64,000 nucleotides of DNA, taken from assembly GCA_963771595.1 (NCBI GenBank), contig CAVYUC010000008.1, forward strand, positions 222,313-286,312, written 5' to 3'. The notes below the pieces were generated by a model. The model was not told where the DNA came from. It worked only from the letters and a program-made list of their open reading frames with translations, and ran no database searches. The stretch comes from CAVYUC01 sp963771595 (GTDB lineage: Bacteria > Bacteroidota > Bacteroidia > Bacteroidales > Prolixibacteraceae). Below, one piece after another: positions 9,385-18,783 of this stretch. Each line of letters starts with the position of its first letter. Position 1 is the stretch's first letter. A program made the position numbers and the translations under genes.

Positions 9385-9678
9385 ATGGCCAGTATAAGAA
9401 GTTTAAAAAAAGATATTGACTATTTGATGTCGATGGTTTTAAGTGATTGTTTTTATGTTTTGGAATACAATTCCAAAGTGAATCAGGAAGAAGTGATGAA
9501 ACTTGCCAGTGAAGTAATCCGGCAGCATCGCGATTTTCGAATCCGGGCCATTCACCCCGATGGTAAGGATAACCCGAAACTGGTAAAGAAACATTACAAC
9601 ATGCTGGTGAACGATTTACTAAACACTGCCAACAACGATCTCGAAAAATTATCGGAGGAGGTTAAAAAAACAAACTAA
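9385..9678 (+). CDS. Conserved small hypothetical protein
   Basis: A 97-residue, predicted mostly helical soluble protein (MASIRSLKKDIDYLMSMVLS; YNSKVNQEEVMKLASEVIRQ). I recognise no domain with certainty. The divergent position next to coaX and the lack of a signal or membrane segment suggest a cytosolic Bacteroidetes-specific protein. Its stop codon overlaps by four bases with the convergent DUF3859 gene. Confidence 0.7.
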   Translation: MASIRSLKKDIDYLMSMVLSDCFYVLEYNSKVNQEEVMKLASEVIRQHRDFRIRAIHPDGKDNPKLVKKHYNMLVNDLLNTANNDLEKLSEEVKKTN

Positions 9679-10067
9679 TTCTTCTTTTTTAATTTTAATA
9701 TTTTGTGCGCCACCACTTTTCCCCTGTGAAAAGTAGTCAGTTCCCAATCTCCGAACTTATCATCCGGTGGATTCCAGATACAATCCCCCAGATAAAATAA
9801 ATAATCATTGGTACGAACGAACTGTTCTCCGGTAAAAGGTGGCGCTGTACTTCCGTCGTCTCCTGCAAATGGCGGATGATCGATTCTGAATTCCAGTGTT
9901 TCGCCTTTTCCCTGTTTAATTTGAAGGACATAACCAAATTCAGTTCCGGTTTCGGCTTCAATTTCGGTGATTATTTCCTTTATTTTTGGAAGTTCCCTGC
10001 TTGTGCGATCCCACTTTGAATATTCGCCAAAACTTAGCATTTTAAAAATTGGTTTTCTTCGTTTCAT
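9675..10067 (-). CDS. DUF3859 domain protein
   Basis: A 130-residue soluble protein. The stretch GTEFGYVLQI, LEFRIDHPPF, PPFTGEQFVRTNDYLFYLGD and FGDWELTTFHRGKVVAHK matches what I recall of the DUF3859 family, a beta-sandwich of unknown role. There is no signal peptide. It converges with the preceding small gene and shares four bases with it. Family assignment is moderately sure; function is unknown. Confidence 0.65.
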   Translation of the reverse strand: MKRRKPIFKMLSFGEYSKWDRTSRELPKIKEIITEIEAETGTEFGYVLQIKQGKGETLEFRIDHPPFAGDDGSTAPPFTGEQFVRTNDYLFYLGDCIWNPPDDKFGDWELTTFHRGKVVAHKILKLKKKN

Positions 10068-10213
10068 TAAAATTAATTCCTTCTGAATGTAAAAATAGTA
10101 AAATCATATTTTGCATTCATCAACAAAAAACAGTAAAGGAATTTATTATTTACAGGTTCTAAAAAACCGAAAACAGAAATTGTCCGGCGGGTTGTTTTCA
10201 GCCTGAATTTTTA

Positions 10214-10244
10214 TTTGCTGCCGGATAAAAGATTTTTAATTTTG
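10214..10244 (+). promoter_or_regulatory. Bacteroidetes-type promoter of the coiled-coil membrane gene
   Basis: TTTG at 10214-10217, a 19-base spacer and TAATTTTG at 10237-10244. The expected start of transcription is about 25 bases before the ATG at 10277. Confidence 0.65.
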
Positions 10245-10276
10245 CAGCGTTCATAATAAAGTTAAAACTTCGGAAA

Positions 10277-11179
10277 ATGAATGAATTGGAAACCCAAAAT
10301 AAATTAAAAGCCACAGCCAAAAGAAACAACATTATAGTTATTGTTCTTGCTGTAATATTAGCGGTAGTGGTAGTATTGTATTTTTTGCAAGGCAGGGAAC
10401 ATCGTTCCATGTTACATGAATTGCGGTCAGAAAAAGATTCCATAAAATTGGAACTGACCGATTTGATGGTGGTTTACGACTCGCTTAAAACTGAGAATGA
10501 TACCATTAACGAACAACTTTTTTATGCACAGACAAAAGTAAAAGATTTGCTTTTGGAAGTGGAACAAACTAAAAAAGTAAGTTTTCAGAAAATTTCGGAT
10601 TACCAAAACCAGGTCACAACACTTCGCGGAATCATGCGCGATTTTGTGGTTCAGATTGATTCGTTGAACCGCCGCAACCAGGAACTATTGGCTGAGAACC
10701 TTGAGGTTAAGGAACAATACAAACGAATTGAAACGGAAAAACAACAACTGAGTCAGGAAAAGCAAAACCTTGAACGAAAAGTCCAGCGGGCCGCTATGCT
10801 TGACGTGCGCGAATTAATGGCCGAGCCATTAAACAGCCGAAGCAAAGACACAAAATATGCAAGAAGAACCGAAAAAATTCGGATTTATTTCGTGCTCGCA
10901 AGCAATGTTACTGCCAAACGTGGCCCAAAAAATATTTACGCCCGGATTATGCGGCCTGACCAGTTGCTGATGAGTAAATCGCCAGATAATTTGTTTCAGT
11001 TTGAAGATTTAAAAATTCAATATTCCGCCATGCGCGAAGTAGTTTATGAAGGTCAGGAACTGCCCGTGGCCATATTTTGGGATAATTCCAACGAACCTCA
11101 ATTAATGGAAGGGGAATATACGGTGGATTTATTTGCCGATGGGAATAATATTGGCACAACAACTTTTACATTGCAATAA
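10277..11179 (+). CDS. Membrane-anchored coiled-coil protein
   Basis: A 300-residue protein with a short cytosolic N-terminus, one transmembrane helix (about residues 19-37, IIVIVLAVILAVVVVLYFL), a long coiled coil (about 45-185, full of heptads and Gln/Glu/Lys), then a folded C-terminal domain (about 200-300) with beta-strands such as KIRIYFVLASNVTAKRGPKN and YTVDLFADGNNIGTTTF. The architecture suggests a spacer holding a periplasmic sensor or binding module. I do not recognise the family by name, though similar proteins occur widely in Bacteroidetes. It is a single gene with its own promoter and terminator. Confidence 0.75.
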   Translation: MNELETQNKLKATAKRNNIIVIVLAVILAVVVVLYFLQGREHRSMLHELRSEKDSIKLELTDLMVVYDSLKTENDTINEQLFYAQTKVKDLLLEVEQTKKVSFQKISDYQNQVTTLRGIMRDFVVQIDSLNRRNQELLAENLEVKEQYKRIETEKQQLSQEKQNLERKVQRAAMLDVRELMAEPLNSRSKDTKYARRTEKIRIYFVLASNVTAKRGPKNIYARIMRPDQLLMSKSPDNLFQFEDLKIQYSAMREVVYEGQELPVAIFWDNSNEPQLMEGEYTVDLFADGNNIGTTTFTLQ

Positions 11180-11191
11180 GTAATTCAATCA

Positions 11192-11238
11192 TTACTGAAA
11201 AGCCCGGGTTGAAAACATCAGCCCGGGCTTTTCAGTAA
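11192..11238. terminator. Long bidirectional intrinsic terminator
   Basis: A perfect 17-base-pair inverted repeat (arms 11192-11208 and 11222-11238, containing AAAAGCCCGGG) around a 13-base loop sits between convergent genes and can end transcription from both sides. Confidence 0.85.
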
Positions 11239-11250
11239 CAAACGGAAATT

Positions 11251-12201
11251 TTATGCATGCATAAACACCGGTTCGGTAACTTTTGCCAGTGTCAAAAGCT
11301 TTTGTGTTTCCTGATTCGTTATTGGTTTATAACCGTTCATAAACTCAAGCGCCTTCAGGAAAAGAGTATTTTTCCCGGGTGGAACTGCTGCCGTTACATT
11401 TTTCGACAATGTGTATTTCAACGCCATTTTCATTATTTCTTCGTCCTGAACAGGCCTGTACCAAACATTTTTAAAGATTTTTTCCTCTCCTTCTTTCAGG
11501 CGGGTCAATGCCATTGATTTTAAGGCCAGAATTCCCATCCCGCGTTTTTCTGCTTCAGCAAACACCTGAGGGCCAAAGTCACCGGCATTCCAGCACGCAA
11601 AATTAATGGGGAATAAAATGGAATCGAAATCAAATTTTTCCATGGCCAGTAAAGCTGCATCAACAGAATGTGCAGAAAATCCCAGGTGTTTAACTTTCCC
11701 GTCTTTTTTTGCTTTTACAAAAGTTTCCATGGCACCACCGGGAGCAAAAACCTGTTCTACTTCCTCTACCGAACTCAGCGCATGCAACTGGTACAAATCG
11801 AAATGATCGGTACGCAGTTTTATCAGCGAATCTTCCAGATCTGTCTGCGACCCGGCAGCTGTCCTTTCATGCGTTTTACAGGCCAGAAAACAATTTTTAC
11901 GGTAAGATTCAAGGGCAGGCCCCAACCGTTCCTGGGCATTTCCGTAATTTGGAGCTACGTCATAATAATTTACACCCAAATCATAAGCTTTTGCTACCAG
12001 TTCATTGGCAAAATCCTGCGGATTGTCGTTCAGCATAATTCCTCCAAAACCAATAACAGAAAGTTTTTCACCAGTTTTCCCCAGTGTTCTTTTCGGGATG
12101 TTGTAATCGGGAGAAAAATTACTGCCAAAGGACCGGATTGCCGGAATTGTCAATGCCATGGCTCCAAGTGCGCTGTTCCGGATAAATATTCTTCGTTTCA
12201 T
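11251..12201 (-). CDS. Aldo/keto reductase with Tat-like signal
   Basis: A 316-residue NAD(P)H-dependent oxidoreductase of the AKR superfamily. The N-terminus MKRRIFIRNSALGAMALTIP looks like a twin-arginine signal, so export is possible. Catalytic tetrad candidates are Asp and Tyr in YYDVAPNYG, Lys in LACKTHE and His in LYQLHA. The barrel starts with RTLGKTGEKLSVIGFGG. The ATG at 12201 is preferred to an upstream extension of 39 residues because it places the RR motif at the start. The substrate is unknown; it lies near but apart from the sugar cluster. Confidence 0.87.
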   Translation of the reverse strand: MKRRIFIRNSALGAMALTIPAIRSFGSNFSPDYNIPKRTLGKTGEKLSVIGFGGIMLNDNPQDFANELVAKAYDLGVNYYDVAPNYGNAQERLGPALESYRKNCFLACKTHERTAAGSQTDLEDSLIKLRTDHFDLYQLHALSSVEEVEQVFAPGGAMETFVKAKKDGKVKHLGFSAHSVDAALLAMEKFDFDSILFPINFACWNAGDFGPQVFAEAEKRGMGILALKSMALTRLKEGEEKIFKNVWYRPVQDEEIMKMALKYTLSKNVTAAVPPGKNTLFLKALEFMNGYKPITNQETQKLLTLAKVTEPVFMHA

Positions 12202-12297
12202 CGTTTTTGAATTTTTATTGTTACCGATGTTGATTTTAACCAAGTTACGAATTAATAAATAAATCAGGGCAATTTTCACCGGTTCACCTGACATGAA

Positions 12298-12324
12298 AAA
12301 AGGGTGCCTGTTCAACACCCTTTT
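12298..12324 (-). terminator. Intrinsic terminator after the dodecin gene
   Basis: Arms AAAAGGGTG (12298-12306) and CACCCTTTT (12316-12324) around a nine-base loop. On the minus strand the hairpin is followed by a T run (complement of 12296-12301) just after the dodecin stop codon. Confidence 0.75.
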
Positions 12325-12334
12325 AAAATTTCAT

Positions 12335-12550
12335 TCAGTCAGTTTCCTCATACTTAAAAGAAACTTTAATTTTAGTGCGGTAATATTTAATTTTACCTTC
12401 ATAAATATGCATGTCCATCTGGACAACTTCTGCAATTCGTATATCGCGCAGTGATTCTGATGCGCGGATAATTGCATTTTGCGCTGCTTTTTCCCAGGAT
12501 TCGGGACTGCTTCCAACGAGTTCGATGATTTTGTAAACACTTTCGGACAT
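12335..12550 (-). CDS. Dodecin family flavin-binding protein
   Basis: A 71-residue protein with the full dodecin pattern: VYKIIELVGSSPESWEKAAQ, then AIIRASESLRDIRIAEVVQM and the closing beta-strands KYYRTKIKVSFKYE. Dodecins assemble into hollow dodecamers that bind and buffer riboflavin or FMN pairs. The flavin-stacking Trp is present in ESWEKA. It is a single gene, divergent from a flavin-dependent nitroreductase, which may be a functional link. Confidence 0.92.
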   Translation of the reverse strand: MSESVYKIIELVGSSPESWEKAAQNAIIRASESLRDIRIAEVVQMDMHIYEGKIKYYRTKIKVSFKYEETD

Positions 12551-12665
12551 ATTCTTTTGATTTTAAGGTGTATGAAAACATCCTTTTTTACGAAAGATTA
12601 ACCGGTTAGGTTCAGATTAGAATTAAAATGATTTGGTTAAATTCGCAACATATCAATTGAATGTT

Positions 12666-13211
12666 ATGAATTTTCAGGAACTTATTGCGCAGCGACAAAG
12701 TGTAAGAAAATACACCAGTCAACCGGTAGAAAAAGAAAAAATTGAGCAACTGATAAAAGCGGTTCATATCGCACCGTCGGCATGCAATTCACAACCCTGG
12801 AAACTGATTATTGTAAATGAACCTGAATTGAAAAACAAGGTAGCAGAGGCCACTTTCAGTAAAACCATCTCATTCAATAAATTTACCGTGCAGGCTCCGG
12901 TAATTGCTGTATTGGTAATTGAACGGGCAAAACTGATTGCTCGGATTGGCGGAAGTGTAAAAAATCAGGAATATCCGGAATACGACCTTGGAATTGCCGC
13001 TGCCCATTTTTGCCTGCAGGCAGCCGAACTTGGCCTCGGAACCTGCATGATTGGCTGGTTTGATGGAAAAAGGATAAAACAGCTTTTAAATATTCCGAAG
13101 AAAAGAAAGGTCGGTTTGATCATTACCATGGGCTACCCGCCAGCGGATTATAAACTGCGTAAAAAAATCCGCAAGCCTGTGGAAGAAATTACCGGTTTCA
13201 ATTCCTACTAA
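12666..13211 (+). CDS. Nitroreductase family flavoprotein
   Basis: A 181-residue FMN-dependent oxidoreductase. The N-terminal FMN-binding pattern FQELIAQRQSVRKYTSQPVE and IAPSACNSQPWKLIIV are diagnostic, as is LGLGTCMIGWFD in the second half. Such enzymes reduce nitro groups, quinones or related electrophiles with NAD(P)H. The ATG at 12666 fits the family start; a TTG 33 bases earlier would add residues with no support. The true substrate cannot be told. Confidence 0.88.
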   Translation: MNFQELIAQRQSVRKYTSQPVEKEKIEQLIKAVHIAPSACNSQPWKLIIVNEPELKNKVAEATFSKTISFNKFTVQAPVIAVLVIERAKLIARIGGSVKNQEYPEYDLGIAAAHFCLQAAELGLGTCMIGWFDGKRIKQLLNIPKKRKVGLIITMGYPPADYKLRKKIRKPVEEITGFNSY

Positions 13212-13249
13212 ACAACAGCAGGATGAATTAGGTTTTTCCTGTATAATAT

Positions 13250-14563
13250 CTATTTAAACTGAAGCCAGTCGAGGTTAAACAAATTTTCCTTTTCGCCATA
13301 AAAGGTAAGCCATATTGCATGCACACCTTCGGTTTTTTCAATTTTCTGTGTCAGTGTTTTCCAGTCACCGTTTTCTTCACCCTGAATGTCAAAGGTTGTT
13401 ATTCCGGGATGCCAGGGTTGATCGAGTCGTACCACTATTTTTCCTCCTTTTTTCAGGGGTTTTACGCGAATAGTCATTTCTTCGGCACCCGCTTTAAAAT
13501 CGATGTATTTGTAAGCGACATTGTCCTCATTTTCAATTCCGCCCAATTCTTCATTCATCGGCTCAAACAGTTGAATCCTTACATTTCCAAACAGCAGACA
13601 TGCACGTTCGGCATCAATTTTTTCAAAGGCATTGAGAGGTGGAGCTGCACCCTGGGAAGTCATTTCCACTTCGTCAATGCTGCCATCTTCATTAAAATGA
13701 ATGGGTTCCACGCAGGCTTTGCGCATCATCCGGCTGTTATGGGTAGAGCGATGGTAAAAAACATACCACTTTCCATTGTGCTCCACAATCGATCCGTGGT
13801 TATTCCAGGTTGCCGGGTCACAGTGGTCGTTGTCCACAATCACGCCCCCGTATTTAAATGGTCCCATTGGTGAATCGCTGGTGGCATAACCAATGCAGGT
13901 TGGCCGGTTGGCGCGACCCATGTGTGCGTAGATGAAATAGTAAATTCCATTGCGTTTTACCATATATCCACCTTCGTGAAAGAAATGTTCTTTTTCGGTC
14001 ACCAAATCGGTTATTATGGTTGACGTATCAATTTCCGTCATATTGGGTTTCAATTTGGCAATTTTCGCCTGCATTTGCCCCCAGATATAATAAGCCTGCC
14101 CGTCGTCATCGATAAAAACACAGGGGTCGATTTGCTCAATTCCGGCAACTTCCATTTTTTGTCCGTTGGTAAAGGGTCCGGTTGGAGATTTGCCCGTTGC
14201 CACTCCTTCTGCCGCCAAAGGATGAGGCTGGCAGTAATACAAATAATAAGTTCCGTTTTTGAACTGGCAATCGGGTGCGAAAAGCAGTGCATCGTTGTAG
14301 GGAACCTGGTCGTTTTCACCCCGGGATGAAAATACATCTTTTGTGATATTCCAGTTTTGCAAATCGGTTGTTGAGAGCACATGGTGGCGGTAAGAACAAT
14401 AGTAATCGGTGCTTTCATCCAGTGAACCGTAAATGTACAATTTCCCGTCGTTCCAGACATGTGCCGATGGATCGGCAATATAAATCCCCGGTGGTACAAT
14501 TGGATTTTGGGCAAATGTTTTCAGGGTAATTGCAAGGAACAGAATAAACAGGTTTTTTTTCAT
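13250..14563 (-). CDS. GH43 family glycoside hydrolase
   Basis: A 437-residue secreted enzyme with signal peptide (LFILFLAITLKTFA) and a five-bladed beta-propeller of GH43. The three acidic catalytic residues are in place: base Asp31 in YIADPSAHVW, pKa-modulating Asp146 in EQIDPCVF and acid Glu197 in FFHEGGYMV. The last 110 residues (from about 325) look like a CBM6-type beta-sandwich. GH43 enzymes are mostly arabinofuranosidases or xylosidases; which one applies is not clear. Its start overlaps the stop of the upstream isomerase gene by four bases, so they are translationally coupled. Confidence 0.9.
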   Translation of the reverse strand: MKKNLFILFLAITLKTFAQNPIVPPGIYIADPSAHVWNDGKLYIYGSLDESTDYYCSYRHHVLSTTDLQNWNITKDVFSSRGENDQVPYNDALLFAPDCQFKNGTYYLYYCQPHPLAAEGVATGKSPTGPFTNGQKMEVAGIEQIDPCVFIDDDGQAYYIWGQMQAKIAKLKPNMTEIDTSTIITDLVTEKEHFFHEGGYMVKRNGIYYFIYAHMGRANRPTCIGYATSDSPMGPFKYGGVIVDNDHCDPATWNNHGSIVEHNGKWYVFYHRSTHNSRMMRKACVEPIHFNEDGSIDEVEMTSQGAAPPLNAFEKIDAERACLLFGNVRIQLFEPMNEELGGIENEDNVAYKYIDFKAGAEEMTIRVKPLKKGGKIVVRLDQPWHPGITTFDIQGEENGDWKTLTQKIEKTEGVHAIWLTFYGEKENLFNLDWLQFK

Positions 14564-15477
14564 GCTAAAAATTGTTTCAGGTAATTTCGGCTGGTTAAAA
14601 TAGCATTTTTTACATCTTCTTCCGAATCTTCAAATGCACGGTCTTCCACTTCAATGCAAACCGGCCCGCGATATTTCACGGAGGTAAGCGCTGAAAAAAA
14701 GCTTCGCCAGTCCACATCACCATACCCCGGTATTTTGGGCGAATGATAGTCAAGCGGATATGCCATAATTCCAACTTCGTTTAATTTATCGCGATAGATT
14801 TTTACGTCCTTCAGATGAATGTGGAACAGCTTTTCTTTAAAATCGAAAATTGGTTTGATTTCATCCATTTGCTGCCAGACCAGGTGCGACGGGTCGTAAT
14901 TCAGGCCAAATGCCGGACTGGGAATGATTTCGAACAGCTGCCGCCAGATGGCAGGAGTTGATGCCAGGTTTTTGCCGCCCGGCCATTCGTCGCGGGTAAA
15001 AATCATCGGACAGTTTTCAATGGCGATTTTAATGTTGTTTTCCTCGGCTACTTTTATGATTCCCGGCCAGACATCCGCAAATTTTTTCAGGTTCTCTTCC
15101 ACACTTTTTACCGGGTCGCGGCCAATAAATGTATTGACCACCGGTATTCCCAGCTTTGCTGCGGTGCGGATTACTTTTTTGATGTGTTCTACATAAACTT
15201 CAGCCTGTTGTTTATCCGAATCGAGCGGGTTGGGATAATACCCCAGTCCCGAAATATACACCTTGTTTTTTTGGAGTACCGATTGGATTTCCGCAGCTTT
15301 TTTATCATCGGTTTCGTCTGCATTGATGTGTGTGACGCCTGCATATCGTCGTTCGGCTTTCCCCAACGGCCAGCTCATCATTTCCACACATTTAAACTGG
15401 TTTTCCGAAGCAAATTCAACGACTTCCCCGAAACTTTTATCCGCCAGAATGGCGCTAACAAATCCTAAATCCAACAT
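14560..15477 (-). CDS. Sugar phosphate isomerase/epimerase-like TIM barrel 1
   Basis: A 305-residue cytosolic protein of the AP-endonuclease-2/xylose isomerase-like TIM-barrel superfamily. Marks include IAIENCPMIF, the metal-binding region FGLNYDPSHLVWQQM, LFHIHLKDVKIY and CIEVEDRAF near the end. It has no signal peptide. Family members isomerise or epimerise sugars, and some act on 3-keto-sugars. It lies between a Gfo/Idh gene and GH43 on the same strand, the usual pairing in carbohydrate clusters. Confidence 0.85.
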   Translation of the reverse strand: MLDLGFVSAILADKSFGEVVEFASENQFKCVEMMSWPLGKAERRYAGVTHINADETDDKKAAEIQSVLQKNKVYISGLGYYPNPLDSDKQQAEVYVEHIKKVIRTAAKLGIPVVNTFIGRDPVKSVEENLKKFADVWPGIIKVAEENNIKIAIENCPMIFTRDEWPGGKNLASTPAIWRQLFEIIPSPAFGLNYDPSHLVWQQMDEIKPIFDFKEKLFHIHLKDVKIYRDKLNEVGIMAYPLDYHSPKIPGYGDVDWRSFFSALTSVKYRGPVCIEVEDRAFEDSEEDVKNAILTSRNYLKQFLA

Positions 15478-15506
15478 GGTATTTTAGTTTAATTGATTTT
15501 CATATC

Positions 15507-16649
15507 TCAAACTTTGACCCACTGCTGTTTTTCGTTGCTTTCCAGTATTCGTTCGCAGAGCACCAGCTCGCGCAGCCCATCTTCGAAAGTGGGGAATTTT
15601 GCACCTTCCATCGACCCTTTACGGATGTTTTCGTAAACCTCTTTAAAGAGTTGTTTGGAAGTATCCGGAAATCCTTCGTTGTGGCCTCCGGGAAATGAAA
15701 TTAATGCTGCGCTTTCTTTTTCAAAAAGGGAAGGATCACGCATTAAAACCTGATTGGGCGCATTACGTTTTCCCAACCACATCTCGTTCGGCGATTCGGA
15801 GCACCAGTTAAAGGTTTGTTTTGATCCTGAAATCTCCAGGCTTAACCGGTTTTTCCGTCCTGCTGCCACCTGACTGACGGTAACCACCCCTTTGTTCCCG
15901 TTATTAAACCGCAACATAACTGTGGCATAATCTTCGGTGGAGATGGGTACATCTTTGTAATCTTCCGGTTGCAGCATTTTCCCGGTGAAAGTTTCCACTG
16001 GCTTCAGAGGTTTTTTTCGTGTCCGGTGAATGGTATTGAAATCCGCCATCACCTCTGTTATTTTCAGTCCTGAAATGTATTCCAGTAAATCCATCAGGTG
16101 CGAACCAATATCGGCAACAGCTTTTGATTTTCCGGATAATTCAGGTTCCAGCCGCCAGTTGTAATCGGTATTGTAAAAAAGCCAGTCCTGCAGATAGGAA
16201 CCCATTACCGAATAAATTTCACCCAGTTCGCCTTTTTCGCGCATGACTTTCATCTGCCGCACCAGCGGGTAATAACGGATATTAAAATGAACCGCATGGA
16301 TTAATCCTTTTTCATTTGCCAGTTTCAGCAGTTCTTCCCCTTTTTCAATGGTGGTGGCCAGCGGTTTTTCACAAATCACGTGCTTGCCGGCAAGCAGAGC
16401 CGCTTTGGCCATATCGAAATGAAGATAATTTGGCGTGCAAATATGAACGGACTGAATATCTTCCTTAAGGAGTTCATCAAAAGTTCCATAATATCTTTCA
16501 ATTCCCAGTTGCGCTGCTTTTTCCTGTGCAAGTTTTTCCGAAGTTTCTGAAACTGCAACCACATCAATTCCCGGAATTCTTCTTAGGGCTTCGATATGAG
16601 CGGGGCCGATGAATCCCAATCCGGCCACACCTACTTTTATCTTTTTCAT
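15507..16649 (-). CDS. Gfo/Idh/MocA family oxidoreductase 1
   Basis: A 380-residue NAD(P)-dependent dehydrogenase without a signal peptide, so cytosolic. The Rossmann fold starts with VGVAGLGFIGPAHIEALRR; the EKP motif is in HVICEKPLATT; the C-terminal domain has a conserved GSHLMDLLEY. Members oxidise sugar or inositol hydroxyls. It is 29 bases upstream of the TIM-barrel gene and probably works on the same substrate. Confidence 0.9.
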   Translation of the reverse strand: MKKIKVGVAGLGFIGPAHIEALRRIPGIDVVAVSETSEKLAQEKAAQLGIERYYGTFDELLKEDIQSVHICTPNYLHFDMAKAALLAGKHVICEKPLATTIEKGEELLKLANEKGLIHAVHFNIRYYPLVRQMKVMREKGELGEIYSVMGSYLQDWLFYNTDYNWRLEPELSGKSKAVADIGSHLMDLLEYISGLKITEVMADFNTIHRTRKKPLKPVETFTGKMLQPEDYKDVPISTEDYATVMLRFNNGNKGVVTVSQVAAGRKNRLSLEISGSKQTFNWCSESPNEMWLGKRNAPNQVLMRDPSLFEKESAALISFPGGHNEGFPDTSKQLFKEVYENIRKGSMEGAKFPTFEDGLRELVLCERILESNEKQQWVKV

Positions 16650-16745
16650 ACTATTAAAATTGTTTATTTTCAGCGGTATAGTATGGAACTCGCACCATTT
16701 TAATTATCCTCCTGGATGTAATTATTTTACATGCTCGTTTCATCA

Positions 16746-17738
16746 TTATTTTAGTTCTTTTCGGATCATCACTTTTTCAAAATTATACAGTTCGCGTACT
16801 TTTTCAGGTTCATTTTCCCTCCAGATAAATCCTGCCCAATCCATAAACCACACCCACTGAGGCTGCTCTTTTAATATTTCCGGAGTGGGCAAAATTCCGC
16901 ATTCACCAATTGCAATGGGTTTTCCTTCCCCTAATTCCAGCAACTGGTCGTGATGCGATTTTTTGTAATCGTTTTTATACACGTCGGCGGCCAAAACATC
17001 AACGTATTCATTGCCCGGATAAAACAGATGATACGGATAGGCTTCATCGTCTTTCCAGTCGCGGGGAGCATTGGCATTCCACACCCAAATCAGGTTGTTG
17101 AGTTTATGGTAATTAACATACCGGTCGTACATAATTTTCCAGAGTTTTACAAAACCATCGGAGCCCGGGCGGTTACCGTACCAAAACCACATTCCGTTCA
17201 TTTCGTGGTAAGGCCGCCATAGCACCGGGACTCCTGCCTCCTGCAGTTGCTTCAGGTATCCGGCAACATCATCAATTTTTTCAAGCAGCATGTTGTAATA
17301 TTCGCTTCCGGGAGTAACAATCTGTTCCCATTCCCGGTCGGTTACCCTTCCTTTAACACTTCGTGCAAAACCCAGGCTGTCCGGATCGAAAGGTTTTACC
17401 TGGTGGTACATGAGTGTTACAATACTTCCGGCTTTATACTGGCGAATGGCTTCCTCCACCAGGTTTTGGCGGGTTTCAGGTGTTCCCAGAAAATCGGTTC
17501 CCCAAATAACCGGAGTTTTGCCGGTAATTGCAATTACACTGTCAGTAGATCGCAGCAGTTCGTGGCTGTAATTATGTTGTCCGGACAAAATGTTTTCGCC
17601 GCCAATGCCGCTCAAATAGTTTAAAAGTTCCTGTGCCTCTTTTGTGGCATTTGGATTTACAGGAGAAACGTGTTGGTTTTTACAGGATGCTAAAAATAAA
17701 ATGACAAACAGACTGCACAAAAAGATAAATTTCTTCAT
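16746..17738 (-). CDS. GH26 family lipoprotein (beta-mannanase type)
   Basis: A 330-residue lipoprotein with lipobox FLASC (Cys19), so cell-surface or periplasm anchored. The GH26 TIM barrel carries the acid/base Glu179 in WRPYHEMNG and the nucleophile Glu279 in IAIGECG, both in their usual settings; MYHQVKPFDPD precedes them. GH26 enzymes cleave beta-1,4-mannans. Length is typical. It is the likely substrate-entry enzyme of the cluster. No SusC/SusD pair is near. Confidence 0.9.
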   Translation of the reverse strand: MKKFIFLCSLFVILFLASCKNQHVSPVNPNATKEAQELLNYLSGIGGENILSGQHNYSHELLRSTDSVIAITGKTPVIWGTDFLGTPETRQNLVEEAIRQYKAGSIVTLMYHQVKPFDPDSLGFARSVKGRVTDREWEQIVTPGSEYYNMLLEKIDDVAGYLKQLQEAGVPVLWRPYHEMNGMWFWYGNRPGSDGFVKLWKIMYDRYVNYHKLNNLIWVWNANAPRDWKDDEAYPYHLFYPGNEYVDVLAADVYKNDYKKSHHDQLLELGEGKPIAIGECGILPTPEILKEQPQWVWFMDWAGFIWRENEPEKVRELYNFEKVMIRKELK

Positions 17739-17832
17739 TCCATATTATTTACATTGAATTTTCAGAATATATTATCAATCAACGTATACTCTGAATTTCA
17801 GTCGGATTTAGTTTCTATATGAATAAAATTAT

Positions 17833-18678
17833 TTAAAACCTCAGGTTTTTCAAAAATTCCCCGCTTGATTTCAGGCATCCAATTCCATCCGGTTCATTAT
17901 CCCTTTCAACAATATAATGTTTGATACCTTGTTTTTGGGCTTCCTCAAAAATGGGTTTAAAATCGATAATACCGGACCCCGGGCAAATAAAATCTTCATC
18001 CGGTGCCATATCTTTTACATGGAGTATTTTAATTCTCCCATTGTATTTTTTAAGCATTTCCAGCGGATCACCGCCCCCCTTTTTCACCCAGTAAATATCC
18101 ATTTCACAATTTACCGTTTTGGGATCTGTGTTTTGCATCAGGTAATCAAAAGGTAATCCTTCTTCCATCGCGGTAAATTCCTTGTTATGGTTATGCCAAA
18201 GCAACTGCAGCCCTTTTGCTTTTACTTTTGGCCCCAGTTCATTCAGCATGTCCACCGATTTTTTACAATCTCCGAGTGTAAAGGGTCCGCCCACATACCA
18301 GGGCCAGTATACCACTGCATATTTTTCTCCCAGTTCATTTAACTGATCGAGGGATTTATTGAGTTCGTCATCCTTGGCCTTGAAATCGATTCCCCCGGCA
18401 ATTGGTTTAATACCAACCTTTTTGCAGTAATTCACAAATTCCACTGGTGAGCCGGCATAATTGCTGCCGCCTTCAATTTCGGTAAATCCGAATGCAACAG
18501 CTTTTTCAAGGGTACCTTTCCAGTCTGCCTTCATGGCATCGCCGGCAATTCCGGATATAAAACCGAAATTTTTCAATTTACTGCCGCCTTCACCGGCTAT
18601 GGATACCAATGGACTTACAGCACATAAACCGGCAGTTGCAACAATTCCTGATTTTATAAAACTTCTTCTTGTATTCAT
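17833..18678 (-). CDS. Sugar phosphate isomerase/epimerase-like TIM barrel 2 (Tat signal)
   Basis: A 281-residue TIM-barrel protein of the same superfamily as the gene at 14560 but with a twin-arginine leader (MNTRRSFIKSG, then TAGLCAVSPLVSIAG), implying periplasmic location. Marks are LLWHNHNKEF, NCEMDIYWVKKGG and KILHVKDM. The ATG at 18678 puts the RR motif at the start. It appears to act with the exported Gfo/Idh protein encoded just upstream. Confidence 0.85.
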   Translation of the reverse strand: MNTRRSFIKSGIVATAGLCAVSPLVSIAGEGGSKLKNFGFISGIAGDAMKADWKGTLEKAVAFGFTEIEGGSNYAGSPVEFVNYCKKVGIKPIAGGIDFKAKDDELNKSLDQLNELGEKYAVVYWPWYVGGPFTLGDCKKSVDMLNELGPKVKAKGLQLLWHNHNKEFTAMEEGLPFDYLMQNTDPKTVNCEMDIYWVKKGGGDPLEMLKKYNGRIKILHVKDMAPDEDFICPGSGIIDFKPIFEEAQKQGIKHYIVERDNEPDGIGCLKSSGEFLKNLRF

Positions 18679-18783
18679 TTTTTTGGTTTTGTTTATTAAA
18701 GATACTGGATGAAATGGGCCTGTTTCATTTTTATTCAAATGAAACAATCGGGCAATTTATTTCCATGTACTGGTTTTTAAATA

